The notes below the pieces were generated by a model. It did not search any database. It saw only the letters and a program-made list of their open reading frames with translations, and had not been told where the DNA came from. Position numbers and translations under genes: made by a program. 64,000 bases of DNA, taken from contig CAJULD010000011.1 in assembly GCA_910587505.1 (NCBI GenBank), positions 1 to 64,000 on the forward strand, given 5' to 3'. Of the stretch, positions 8,720 through 16,822 are shown piece after piece (position 1 is the stretch's first letter; every line of letters starts with the position of its first letter). Origin of the DNA: an uncultured Oscillospiraceae bacterium (GTDB taxonomy: Bacteria > Bacillota > Clostridia > Oscillospirales > Oscillospiraceae).

Positions 8720-8742
8720 TATGCCGGCTGCATAGTGCTTCT
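8712..8742. promoter_or_regulatory. Inverted-repeat operator in the divergent XRE/kinase region
   Basis: AGAAGCAATATGC and GCATAGTGCTTCT are inverted copies (12 of 13 positions) with a 5-base centre. The left arm covers the -35 of the XRE promoter and the whole lies 29 bases ahead of the kinase start, as expected of an operator serving both genes. Confidence 0.6.
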
Positions 8743-8770
8743 GGAAAATTCGGCGAGGGGGTGGCCGCCT

Positions 8771-9469
8771 GTGTACGAGTGGCTGCTGGAGATATTGGAC
8801 AGGGAGTACCAGACGCTCCGGACCCTGAAAGAAAGTCCGCGGGGCACTGTGCGCCTGATCCGGCACACGGCCTCGGGGCGGCTGTTTATTCTCCGCCGGT
8901 TCCGGGGGAACGGAGCGGTCTACCGGCGGCTGCTGGGCTGTACCTGCAAAAATCTGCCCGTCACCTATGAGACGGTGGAACGGGACGGGGAGAATCTGGT
9001 TCTGGAGGAATATATCCAGGGGGACACCCTGGATTTTCTGCTGAGGGGCTCTTTATTTTCCCCAAAGGAGACCAGGGCCGTCGCCATCCAGCTGTGCCAG
9101 GCCCTGTGGGTGCTGCACTCCATGGCCGCCGTCCACCGGGACGTGAAGCCGGAGAACGTGATCCTCCGGGGCGCGGAGGCGGTGCTCATCGACTTTGACG
9201 CCGCCCGCCTTCACAAGCCGGAGCAGGAGACGGATACCCAGATTCTCGGCACCACCGGATTTGCCGCTCCGGAGCAGTACGGTCTGAACCAGTCCGACAC
9301 ACGCGCGGACATCTATTCCCTGGGCATCCTCATGAACGTGATGCTCACCGGGGAGCACCCGTCCAGAAAGCTGGCGGAGGGCCATCTGGGCCGTGTGGTG
9401 GCCCGGTGTACCCAGGTGAATCCGGAAAAGCGGTACAGGGATGTAGTCCGCCTGATGTCCGCACTGTAG
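8771..9469 (+). CDS. Minimal Ser/Thr protein kinase (cytosolic)
   Basis: A 232-residue Hanks-type kinase domain with no membrane anchor or PASTA repeats. The catalytic loop is HRDVKPEN, the metal-binding motif is DFD rather than DFG, and the activation segment ends GTTGFAAPEQYG. The usual ATP-anchoring lysine of the VAIK motif appears replaced by arginine (ILRRF, R42), and the glycine-rich loop is weak. A GTG start at 8771 follows GAGGGGG; an in-frame ATG at 8678 lacks a ribosome site and would run through the operator. The gene is followed after 11 bases by a zinc-ribbon membrane protein, its likely partner. Whether it is an active kinase is uncertain. Confidence 0.85.
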   Translation: MYEWLLEILDREYQTLRTLKESPRGTVRLIRHTASGRLFILRRFRGNGAVYRRLLGCTCKNLPVTYETVERDGENLVLEEYIQGDTLDFLLRGSLFSPKETRAVAIQLCQALWVLHSMAAVHRDVKPENVILRGAEAVLIDFDAARLHKPEQETDTQILGTTGFAAPEQYGLNQSDTRADIYSLGILMNVMLTGEHPSRKLAEGHLGRVVARCTQVNPEKRYRDVVRLMSAL

Positions 9470-9480
9470 GGAGGAGGAAA

Positions 9481-10749
9481 ATGGTTACAGAGAAAAAATG
9501 CCCCCTCTGCGGCGCGGCCATCCATGAAAGATCATCCTTCTGCCCCTATTGTACCCGGCCCATCAATGCCCGGAAGCAGGTAACTCCTCCTGGACATGTG
9601 TCCCGGAGGGCACGGCGCTGCGCCCTCCTGATCTTTGTCCTCCTTGCGGCGCCGCTGCTTCTCTGGCTGTGTACCCGGCCCCGGGTCTATGACAATGGTA
9701 CCGCCGAGGTCTTCTATACCATGGACGGCCAGGTCTACCAGCTGTGTATCGCCTGGAATGAAGCTTCCTTTACCCCGGCGCAGCAGCGGTACACCAGCGG
9801 TGAGATGGATTTCCCGTACCGCTACCCCAGCATACTGTACATCAATCACAGGGAGAGCGACACCCACGCCCACGAGAGCTTCCTGAAGCAGGTGGAGCGC
9901 ATTGAGGCGGCGTTCCTCCGGGCGGACGAAGCGCTGGAGATCTCCTGTACGCTGCCGGAATACCGTTCAAGCTACGCGCCGGATGCCGCCGCCGTCACAT
10001 ACGTTGACTACACGCTCAACCAGCCGGGGACCTGGCTGGCTGAGCTGGCGTTCACCGTATACATGAAAAACGGAGATGTGATCCGGCTCCATCAGGAGCA
10101 TATCATCGAAACCGTTCCCACCTGCCATTACACGGCTGAGGACGCGCCCATGGGTACCATTGAGGAGCTGCAGGCTCTGATTGACGAAATCGCCGATACC
10201 GTGGATGAGGCCGCGGAGGTCTACATTACCCTCCCGCCGGTGCGCTATGACGGAAACCTGTCTATGAACCGCCGGAGCATCAGCCTCACCGGCAGCGAGG
10301 ACAGCCAGGGGAACCGGACCACCTTCACCGGCACCGTCCAGTTGGAGCTGTCCAACAGGAGACTTGTCTATTTCGAGGGAATCGACTTCGTTGGCAGCGG
10401 GGACGGCGTGGGGCTGTCCGCCGCCGGCCGGCTCCATCTGACGGACTGCCGGGTGGCCGGATGGCGGACCGGCGCTTTGTGTTACGGCACCTCCTGGATC
10501 AACGCCGACGAGTGCGTCATTGAAAATAACGGCATCGGACTGCATTTCAATAACTCCAGCTTTGGCAGTATCAGCGACAGCCGGTATGCCAACAACATTT
10601 TCCGGGACAACGGCACCGCCGTCCTGCTGGAGAATACCGGAACGGACGTGAGCCTGAAGTTCAACGGCTCCCGGTTCACCGGCAACGGCGCCGATTTTGA
10701 CAACCGCTGCGGGCAGGAGCTCGATCTGACGGGAGCTACATTTGAGTAA
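9481..10749 (+). CDS. Zinc-ribbon, single-pass, beta-helix membrane protein
   Basis: A 422-residue protein in three parts: an N-terminal zinc ribbon (CPLC then CPYC, residues 7-24), one transmembrane segment near residues 45-63, and a large extracytoplasmic region. The last ~150 residues look like a right-handed parallel beta-helix, with repeated turns such as ADECVIENNGIGLHFNNSSF and GSRFTGNG. The ribbon would stay in the cytoplasm, where the adjacent kinase could act on it. The start at 9481 follows GGGAGGAGG. No enzyme motif is seen; a surface binding or sensing role is inference. The stop codon abuts a half copy of the palindromic repeat. Confidence 0.75.
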   Translation: MVTEKKCPLCGAAIHERSSFCPYCTRPINARKQVTPPGHVSRRARRCALLIFVLLAAPLLLWLCTRPRVYDNGTAEVFYTMDGQVYQLCIAWNEASFTPAQQRYTSGEMDFPYRYPSILYINHRESDTHAHESFLKQVERIEAAFLRADEALEISCTLPEYRSSYAPDAAAVTYVDYTLNQPGTWLAELAFTVYMKNGDVIRLHQEHIIETVPTCHYTAEDAPMGTIEELQALIDEIADTVDEAAEVYITLPPVRYDGNLSMNRRSISLTGSEDSQGNRTTFTGTVQLELSNRRLVYFEGIDFVGSGDGVGLSAAGRLHLTDCRVAGWRTGALCYGTSWINADECVIENNGIGLHFNNSSFGSISDSRYANNIFRDNGTAVLLENTGTDVSLKFNGSRFTGNGADFDNRCGQELDLTGATFE

Positions 10750-10765
10750 GAACCTGTATTCATAA
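10749..10765 (+). repeat. Half copy of the palindromic element, copy B
   Basis: AGAACCTGTATTCATAA, identical to one terminal repeat for 17 bases. It begins on the last base of the preceding stop codon and runs straight into a terminator hairpin. Confidence 0.7.
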
Positions 10766-10766
10766 A

Positions 10767-10800
10767 GGGGGGAGCGCTGCCCGCACGGGCAGTGCTCCCC
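10767..10800. terminator. Terminator hairpin between convergent genes
   Basis: GGGGAGCGCTGCCC pairs with GGGCAGTGCTCCCC (one G-T wobble) over a 4-base loop. It lacks a long T-run on the plus strand, while the minus strand reads TTTATG behind it. Confidence 0.6.
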
Positions 10801-10838
10801 TGAATCTTACGGTGAATCGCGTGTATCTGATAAAAACA

Positions 10839-12149
10839 TCAATCCCAGTCCACGCCGAAGTCCGGCCGGGCGGGGTCCATGATGTCCCTGGCGTCGTAGA
10901 ATTGCAGGTACCGCTCCCGGGATTTGCGCAGAGTGATGCCGTCCGGATGCAGGCGGTCGCAGATGACGGCGCAGATGTCCTTCTTAATATAGCTGAAGCT
11001 CTCCGTGCCCACGGAGCAGAGCACCCGGAAGCCATTGCTCTGCAGGTATTTGAACTTTTCTCCGGTCCGGGTCCAGTCATTGCCGTCGGGGCGGGCGCCG
11101 TGGGGATAGTATAGAATGGACGTCTCGCCTACCAGGCTCCCCACCTCGTCAAACCATTTTTCCGTATCCGCCCTGATTACGTCCAGGGACTTCTTTTCCA
11201 GATTGACGTGGCCCCAGGTGTGGCTGCCGAAGGTCCAGCCGGTGCGCTTGAGCTCGGCGATAATGGGCTTCACCGCCTCCCGCTCGGCCTGGCGGTTGGC
11301 CTCCAGCTCGTCCGTCCACTCCACCGTGCTGTCCGTCTGGGTGCGGTAGCCCAGGATGCCCTCATAGCCGGTGAGGCTCAGGCTGGCCTTGGCCCCGAAG
11401 GGGGAGAAATCGGGATGTTCCTCCACGAATTCATCCAGCCGGGGAATGGCGTCCAGCCCCCGGCTGACGACCTCGTTCCCCTGGGGGTCCAGGCCCCAGG
11501 AGGTGACCCTGCCGTCCTCGCCGATGATGAGCTTGTACGTGAAGCCGTTTTCCAGCATATAGGGATAGTAGTTGGTGTCGTCATAGGAGAAGATCAACGG
11601 CTTTTTCCCCTCGGGCAGATAGAGCGTATTACGCACCATCCGGGGATTGCCGTCCCCGTCGGTGGTTTCGCTCCATACGTCGCCGATGTCCACCAGCACG
11701 TAGCCGTTGGCATAGCAGCTGTCCAAGATCCGGTTAAACTCGTCCACCGTCACCATATAGTCGTCCAGCCCCTTTTCCTGGGCGTCGCCGTCGAAGGCCA
11801 GCTCCGGATAGGCGATGATGGGGTGGAAGAACAGATGCTCCACCAGCCCGTCATAGGCGGCATACTTCACGCCGTCCCGCTCCCCGCCCTCCGGCATGAC
11901 GGTGGGGTCGTAGATGTTGTAGGGCTCCGGTTCCGCCGGCGCCGGTTCGGGTTCCGGCTCGGGTTCCGGTTCCGGCTCCGGCTCTGCGTCCGCGGGGCCG
12001 TCCGGTTCCGTCGGGGGGCTGACCGGCTCCTGGCTGTCCTGTCCCTCCGCGGGGGCGGAGCCGGCGCTCTGACTGTCCTGCGGTCCGCCGCCGCAGGCGG
12101 ACGCGAACAGCAGCGTCAGCGCCAGCAGAAACGTGATGGTTTTTCTCAT
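10839..12149 (-). CDS. Lipoprotein polysaccharide deacetylase
   Basis: A 436-residue exported lipoprotein. Signal peptide with lipobox FASAC near residue 20, then a flexible low-complexity linker of alternating Glu-Pro (about residues 55-80), then a NodB-type carbohydrate esterase domain. Visible catalytic motifs are SYDD (metal aspartate pair) and SHTWGH (metal histidines), with YYPHG further on. It probably removes acetyl groups from a cell-wall or envelope glycan. The start at 12149 follows GCAGGAGG; an upstream in-frame ATG would remove the signal peptide from the N-terminus. It is a single-gene unit with its own promoter. Confidence 0.88.
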   Translation of the reverse strand: MRKTITFLLALTLLFASACGGGPQDSQSAGSAPAEGQDSQEPVSPPTEPDGPADAEPEPEPEPEPEPEPAPAEPEPYNIYDPTVMPEGGERDGVKYAAYDGLVEHLFFHPIIAYPELAFDGDAQEKGLDDYMVTVDEFNRILDSCYANGYVLVDIGDVWSETTDGDGNPRMVRNTLYLPEGKKPLIFSYDDTNYYPYMLENGFTYKLIIGEDGRVTSWGLDPQGNEVVSRGLDAIPRLDEFVEEHPDFSPFGAKASLSLTGYEGILGYRTQTDSTVEWTDELEANRQAEREAVKPIIAELKRTGWTFGSHTWGHVNLEKKSLDVIRADTEKWFDEVGSLVGETSILYYPHGARPDGNDWTRTGEKFKYLQSNGFRVLCSVGTESFSYIKKDICAVICDRLHPDGITLRKSRERYLQFYDARDIMDPARPDFGVDWD

Positions 12150-12200
12150 GTGTATTCTACCTCCTGCAAGGCGGCCTCTGCCGCCTCTCTTCTGCTCTTT

Positions 12201-12228
12201 AGTATACCACGGAAGCAGACAGAAGCAA
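12201..12228 (-). promoter_or_regulatory. Promoter of the deacetylase gene
   Basis: Minus strand TTGCTT, 16-base spacer, TATACT with an extended TGG just ahead of the -10. The leader of about 45 bases holds a small GGCGGC/GCCGCC hairpin. Confidence 0.6.
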
Positions 12229-12271
12229 GCCAACTTTTTGTATCATATTGGTGACAAAAGGTTACAGGCGC

Positions 12272-12541
12272 TTATGTATCCGTCCGAACCGGGTCCAGAT
12301 AGTAGACGCTGTTCATGGTTTCCACCACAACCCGCCCGGTGGAGCGGTCCTTCTTCCAGTCCTTTACAATGCTGGTACGGATATAGCGGTTGCAGGGCTC
12401 GCCCCGCTTGTCGTAGTGACAGTGGATCAGCACGCAGCCGTCCTCCATTCTGGCGTCGCCGATGCAGCCCTGATTGGCCAGGCTCGCAGGCTCCGCCCTG
12501 GCGACGCCTTCCTTATCCGTGATGCGTATGATCTGATACAT
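12272..12541 (-). CDS. Small conserved-looking hypothetical protein
   Basis: An 89-residue protein with no membrane segment. It begins MYQIIRITDKEG and has a mixed beta-strand character (GCVLIHCHYD, GRVVVETMNSVYYLD). The ATG at 12541 follows AAGGAGG, which makes it convincing as a gene. I do not recognise the family. It sits alone between the deacetylase and tadA, in the same direction as both. Confidence 0.6.
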   Translation of the reverse strand: MYQIIRITDKEGVARAEPASLANQGCIGDARMEDGCVLIHCHYDKRGEPCNRYIRTSIVKDWKKDRSTGRVVVETMNSVYYLDPVRTDT

Positions 12542-12560
12542 AAAAGAGCCTCCTTATTGT

Positions 12561-12587
12561 GCCCCGCCTCCGGCGGGGCGGTTTTTT
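12561..12587 (+). terminator. Plus-oriented intrinsic terminator with no sense gene
   Basis: GCCCCGCC pairs with GGCGGGGC, followed by GG and six T on the plus strand. No plus-strand gene lies upstream for 1.8 kb; it sits in the leader of the minus-strand gene ending at 12272. On the minus strand there is no T-run. Confidence 0.6.
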
Positions 12588-12716
12588 CTTTTCGTTATTC
12601 CGGGGTTTCCATCCCCGGACTCCGGGTTGCTTTCTGTGTGGGTAAAAAGCGACCGGAACGCCGCATAAACCCGCGGGGCGGCCAGAGGCCGCCTCAGAGC
12701 CGGGCCGCCGGCGCAA

Positions 12717-13160
12717 TCATCCCCGCAGCGTGCGGAAAAACTCCCCCAGCACCGCCCGGCACTCCTCCTCCAGGATCCCGCCCACCAGGGCGGGGGTGTT
12801 GGCGAAGTCCTCCATAAACAGGTTCAGCACCCCGCCGCAGGCCCCCATGGCGCTGTCCCTGGCGCCATAATACACTCTGGGAATCCGGGCGTTGAGGATG
12901 GCTCCGGCGCACATGGGGCAGGGCTCCAGGGTGACGTACAGCGCGCAGTCCTCCAGCCGCCAGGAGTTCAGCGTCCCGTTGGCCTGCCGTATGGCCTCGG
13001 TCTCCGCGTGGGAGAGGGCGCTGCGCTTTTCCTCCCGGCAGTTCCGGCCCCGGCCCACCACCACACCCTCCCGGACGATGACACAGCCCACGGGGACCTC
13101 CCCGGCGGCGGCGGCCTCCCGGGCCAGAAGCAGCGCCTGACGCATATATACCTCGTGCAT
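12717..13160 (-). CDS. tadA: tRNA adenosine(34) deaminase TadA
   Basis: A 147-residue cytidine-deaminase-fold enzyme that converts A34 to inosine in tRNA-Arg(ACG). The zinc site is complete: HAE with catalytic glutamate and PCPMC. Length is usual for the family. The start at 13160 follows GGGAGGAGG; the frame stays open upstream but loses similarity. In many Firmicutes tadA precedes the SRP RNA and dnaX, but neither is seen here downstream. Confidence 0.95.
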   Translation of the reverse strand: MHEVYMRQALLLAREAAAAGEVPVGCVIVREGVVVGRGRNCREEKRSALSHAETEAIRQANGTLNSWRLEDCALYVTLEPCPMCAGAILNARIPRVYYGARDSAMGACGGVLNLFMEDFANTPALVGGILEEECRAVLGEFFRTLRG

Positions 13161-13254
13161 AAAGGGGACCTCCTCCCAAAAGAAGCCTGCCGTTATAAAA
13201 GCAGGAATATTTGTCCAAACTGAACATAGATTGGAAACCAAGGAGGGATCTTCC

Positions 13255-13524
13255 ATGAAACGTATTTCCCCCATCCGCACCAGGGGCACGGATACCCCGG
13301 CCCTGCTGGAATTGAAGACAAGCCTGCAGGAGACGCAGGACGCCCTGAACCACGCCTACACGGCCTTTGACTACACCAGCGACCCGGAGCTGACGGAGGC
13401 CTGCATCTATGAAATCCGCTCTCTCCAGGCGAGAATGAACTACCTGGTCCGGCAGATTAAGGAGCTGGAGCTGTGCGCGGCCACGGCGGTGGGCGCGCCG
13501 GCAGGGAGGGTCAAATGGGTATGA
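13255..13524 (+). CDS. yaaL: YaaL/DUF2508 family protein
   Basis: An 89-residue helical, charged protein behind AAGGAGGG. The LxxTxxxLxxAYxAFDYTSDPEL pattern followed by IYEIRSLQARMNYLVRQIKE is typical of DUF2508 (YaaL). In Firmicutes yaaL is commonly followed by bofA, as here. Function is unknown. Its last 10 bases overlap the next gene. Confidence 0.75.
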   Translation: MKRISPIRTRGTDTPALLELKTSLQETQDALNHAYTAFDYTSDPELTEACIYEIRSLQARMNYLVRQIKELELCAATAVGAPAGRVKWV

Positions 13525-13769
13525 CGCTTCTTGCGCTTGCGGGAATCGCCGCGGCGGTCCTGACGGTCAGGGCCGCCGCGGCCCGTGAGGGCTTCCTCCG
13601 CGCCGCGGTCAACGCCCTGCTGGGGCTGGCGGCTCTTCTGCTGGTCAACCTCACCCGCGCCTACACGGGAATGAGTCTGGGCTTCAACCTCTTCAACGGA
13701 CTGGTGGCCGGGATTCTGGGCGTTCCGGGGGTGGCCCTTCTGCTTCTCGTCCAGTGGGTGCTTACATAA
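13515..13769 (+). CDS. bofA: BofA-like sigma-K processing regulator
   Basis: An 84-residue membrane protein with two hydrophobic segments and the family hallmark at the C-terminus, NLFNGLVAGILGVPGVALLLL. In Bacillus, BofA in the outer forespore membrane restrains the SpoIVFB protease that activates pro-sigma-K. Two possible ATGs (13515 and 13521) follow GGGAGGG; I take the first, though the second has the more usual spacing. It overlaps yaaL, which implies translational coupling, and its stop lies 2 bases from the convergent MFS-GH2 gene. Confidence 0.8.
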   Translation: MGMTLLALAGIAAAVLTVRAAAAREGFLRAAVNALLGLAALLLVNLTRAYTGMSLGFNLFNGLVAGILGVPGVALLLLVQWVLT

Positions 13770-13771
13770 GC

Positions 13772-16700
13772 TCAGAAGGCGAGCCGGGCGTTGATCCCCC
13801 TGACTCTCTCCTCGTCCAGCTTGCAGACCTTCCGGTCAAAGGACAATATTCCGTTGACCTCGTCCTCCACGTCGCTGACCTGGGTGTAGACCGCGGCGGA
13901 AAGGCCCTGTTTCTCCCTGCAGGGAATCACCTCGCCCTCGTACAGCGCGGCAAAGGCGTCCATAAGCTCCTGCTCCGTCTGATACATCCGGTAGCCGAAG
14001 GGCTTCTCGCTGGCGGTGTGACCCGCCGGAGGCAGGCTGTAGCCGCCGAACTCGCTGAGGGCCAGGACCCGGTGCTTATCGTGCCGCAGCTTCACGGGCC
14101 GGAAATAGACATGCCTGCTCTTGAAGTCGCCGCCCCCCTGGTCGTGCCAGCCGCTGGCATGGTCCACCAGCCGGGTGGGATCCTGCTCCCACAGCAGCTG
14201 GGTGGCGAGCAGGCTGTCAAACTGTCCCCAGCCCTCGTTGAAGGGGACCCACACCGCCAGAGACGGCACGTTGTACAGGAGCTCCACCGTGTCGTGGAGA
14301 TCCCGGACAAACTGTTCCCGGCAGGCCCCGTCCTCCCGGCCGAAGCGGTGATACTTCCCGTCCTGGAGATTGACGCCCAGGAAGGGCAGCACCTGGACCA
14401 CCAGCGGGTCCAGACGGCTGCCGCCGCTGACCAGGTCCTGCCACACCAGCATCCCCAGCCGGTCGCAGTGGTAATACCACCGCAGGGGCTCGATCTTGAT
14501 GTGCTTGCGCAGCATGTTGAAGCCGCACTCCTTCATCTTCCGGATGTCATAGATCATGGCCTCGTCGCTGGCGGGGGTGTACAGGCCGTCGCTCCAGTAG
14601 CCCTGGTCCAGGACCCCGGACATGAAAACCGGTTTGTCATTGAGGGCCAGCACCTTTTTGCCGTCCACCTCCGTGACGCCGAACTTCCGCATGCCGAAAT
14701 AGCTCTCCACCCGGTCTCCGCCGCTGAGCGTGACGGTCACGTCGTAGAGGAAGGGGTCCTCCGGGGTCCAGGGGCGGAAGTGCTCGTCCATAATGGACAT
14801 CACCAGACCGTCCCCGCCGGCATCATACCAGTCCTCGGCGATGACCTGTCCGTCCTTGCGGATGACAAAATCTGCGCCCTCCGCGTCCCCGGCCTCCAGG
14901 ACAAAGCGGACCTCTCCGCTGTCGTACATGGGCGTGATGGTCAGCTTTTCCACATAATTTTCCGGCACGGACTCCAGCCACACCGTCTGCCAGATGCCGC
15001 TCTGGGGCGTGTACCAGATGCCGCCGGGACGGAAGCTCTGCTTGCCGTAGGCGTGGCGGGAGCGGGAGGTGGCGTCGGTCACGGCGACCACCAGGGTATT
15101 TTCTCCCGTCGTCAGCACATCCGTCACCTCGCAGGTGAAGGGCAGATAGCCCCCCTCGTGGCCTCCCACGTCCCTGCCGTTGACAAACACCCGGCAGGAC
15201 TGGTCCACCGCGCCGAAGTGGAGCAGCACCCGGTCCTTCCGGAAGCCCGCGGGCAGAGTGAAGGACCGCCTGTACCACAGCCGCTCCTCCGGCATCAGAA
15301 TTTTCTGCACGCCGGAGAGCAGGCACTCCGGGGAAAAGGGCACGATGATCTCCCCGTCGAAGGCGGCGGGCTCCCCCTCCCTCCGGGGTCGAATGGCATA
15401 CTGCCAGCGCCCGTTGAGGTTGATAAAACTCTCCCGGCGGAGCTGGGGCCGGGGATACTCCGGCAGGGGCGCGTCCCGGTCCAGCTTCTCCCCCCAGCCT
15501 GTCAGCAGGGGGCGCAGGGTCCGCCGGGAGAGGGTGTGCTCCGGCTCCCTCCGCCGCAGCAGGAAAAGGGGCGCGGCAATCAGCAGCAGCACCAGGGCGG
15601 AGGCAATGAAGATCTCCGGCGTGGGAACCTCCTTTACCACGCCCAGCTCCTCATAGGTCTCTCCGCCGTGGCGGATGACGGCGGAGCCGATACCGGGCCC
15701 CGTCACCATGGGCAACAGCACCTGAAAGAGAATGCGGATGCCCTGAAACTGCCCGGCCTTGCCCGCCGGGGTATGGTCCCGGATCAGGCCCTGGAGGCAG
15801 GCGGAGAGAACCATGCTGGCCCCCAGCATCAGGATGCCCGCCAGGATCACCGGGACCATTCCCCGGACAAAGAACATGACAATCAATCCCGCGAAGGCCG
15901 CCAGGGCCGCGGGCGGGGCCACCTTCAGCTTGCCCCGCCGGTCGATCACCCGGCCGAAGGCCACACTGACGGCGCTGGCGGCCACGAGCACCGCGCCCAG
16001 AATCACGGCGTAGCTGTCCACGCCCAGAAACCGCTGGATATAAATAATGAGATAGGGCATATACACCTGCTGGCTGGCGGCATAGACCGCCAGGGCCAGC
16101 AGGGACAGGTACAGCCCCGGATTGGCCCAGATCACGCCGGGGCGCAGGCCATAGAGGATGTTGCCCACATAGTTCCCTTCGGCCCGCCGGAGGTTGGCCG
16201 GTTCCCGGATCAATACATGGCCCAGACCGCCGCCCAGAATGGTCAGCCCGCCCACAATCAGGAAGAACCATCCCCATTTCCCCCGGGTCGTCAGCCCGTC
16301 CAGCGCGCCGAACACCACCAGCATGGCCACCAGTGGCATGATGGCCAGCACGGATTCCACCCTGCCCCGGTTGCCGTCACCGGTTACGTCGGTGACCCAC
16401 GCGTTGAAGGCCGCGTCGTTGGCGCTGCTGCCAAAGAAGGTCATCACGCAGTCCAGCACGATAACCGTCACCGCCGCCGCCTGCACGGCACGGGCGGGCC
16501 CCACCAGCTTCTCCAGTCCGGCCACGTTCACCAGGGCGAAGGCCATGACGCTCAGGCCCCAGAGCAGATAACCGGTAACGATGATGGGCTTGCGCCTGCC
16601 CAGCCTGTCCGACAGCGCCCCCACCGCCAGGGTGGTCACCGCCGCCACAACCGCGCTGGCCGCCACCATGGCGGCGATCATCCGCGTATCCCCGGTGATG

Positions 16701-16822
16701 GTGTTGTAGAGGAACACGTTGAAGTACATGTTCTCCACCACCCAGGCCACCTGGCCGATGAGTCCGAAGCTCAGCAGCGCCGCCCAGACTCTCCCGCCCA
16801 GGGCGTTCTTTTTTCGTCCCAT
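13772..16822 (-). CDS. MFS transporter fused to glycoside hydrolase family 2
   Basis: A single 1016-residue frame. Residues 1 to about 440 form an MFS permease with ~12 hydrophobic segments and the loop motif GALSDRLGRRKP (sugar/cation symporter-like). A linker of about 20 residues leads to a complete GH2 enzyme from about 463: jelly-roll domain (NLNGRWQYAI, N470; HFGAVDQSCRVFVNG), an Ig-like domain, and a TIM barrel. By family homology the acid/base is E863 in FNEGWGQFD and the nucleophile is E924 in SEFGGYS, so the enzyme looks active. With an even number of membrane segments the hydrolase would be cytoplasmic, cleaving a beta-galactoside- or beta-glucuronide-like substrate as it enters. 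The start at 16822 follows ACGGGAGG. No frameshift or internal stop is seen. Confidence 0.9.
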   Translation of the reverse strand: MGRKKNALGGRVWAALLSFGLIGQVAWVVENMYFNVFLYNTITGDTRMIAAMVAASAVVAAVTTLAVGALSDRLGRRKPIIVTGYLLWGLSVMAFALVNVAGLEKLVGPARAVQAAAVTVIVLDCVMTFFGSSANDAAFNAWVTDVTGDGNRGRVESVLAIMPLVAMLVVFGALDGLTTRGKWGWFFLIVGGLTILGGGLGHVLIREPANLRRAEGNYVGNILYGLRPGVIWANPGLYLSLLALAVYAASQQVYMPYLIIYIQRFLGVDSYAVILGAVLVAASAVSVAFGRVIDRRGKLKVAPPAALAAFAGLIVMFFVRGMVPVILAGILMLGASMVLSACLQGLIRDHTPAGKAGQFQGIRILFQVLLPMVTGPGIGSAVIRHGGETYEELGVVKEVPTPEIFIASALVLLLIAAPLFLLRRREPEHTLSRRTLRPLLTGWGEKLDRDAPLPEYPRPQLRRESFINLNGRWQYAIRPRREGEPAAFDGEIIVPFSPECLLSGVQKILMPEERLWYRRSFTLPAGFRKDRVLLHFGAVDQSCRVFVNGRDVGGHEGGYLPFTCEVTDVLTTGENTLVVAVTDATSRSRHAYGKQSFRPGGIWYTPQSGIWQTVWLESVPENYVEKLTITPMYDSGEVRFVLEAGDAEGADFVIRKDGQVIAEDWYDAGGDGLVMSIMDEHFRPWTPEDPFLYDVTVTLSGGDRVESYFGMRKFGVTEVDGKKVLALNDKPVFMSGVLDQGYWSDGLYTPASDEAMIYDIRKMKECGFNMLRKHIKIEPLRWYYHCDRLGMLVWQDLVSGGSRLDPLVVQVLPFLGVNLQDGKYHRFGREDGACREQFVRDLHDTVELLYNVPSLAVWVPFNEGWGQFDSLLATQLLWEQDPTRLVDHASGWHDQGGGDFKSRHVYFRPVKLRHDKHRVLALSEFGGYSLPPAGHTASEKPFGYRMYQTEQELMDAFAALYEGEVIPCREKQGLSAAVYTQVSDVEDEVNGILSFDRKVCKLDEERVRGINARLAF

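Noticed and set aside
11935..11995. Tandem GC-rich repeat (alternating Ser/Gly-type codons on the plus strand)
   Set aside because: It is the coding sequence of a Glu-Pro linker in the deacetylase, not a separate repeat element.
12542..12716. SRP RNA gene downstream of tadA
   Set aside because: tadA is often followed by this RNA in Firmicutes, but the conserved helix 8 sequence is absent.
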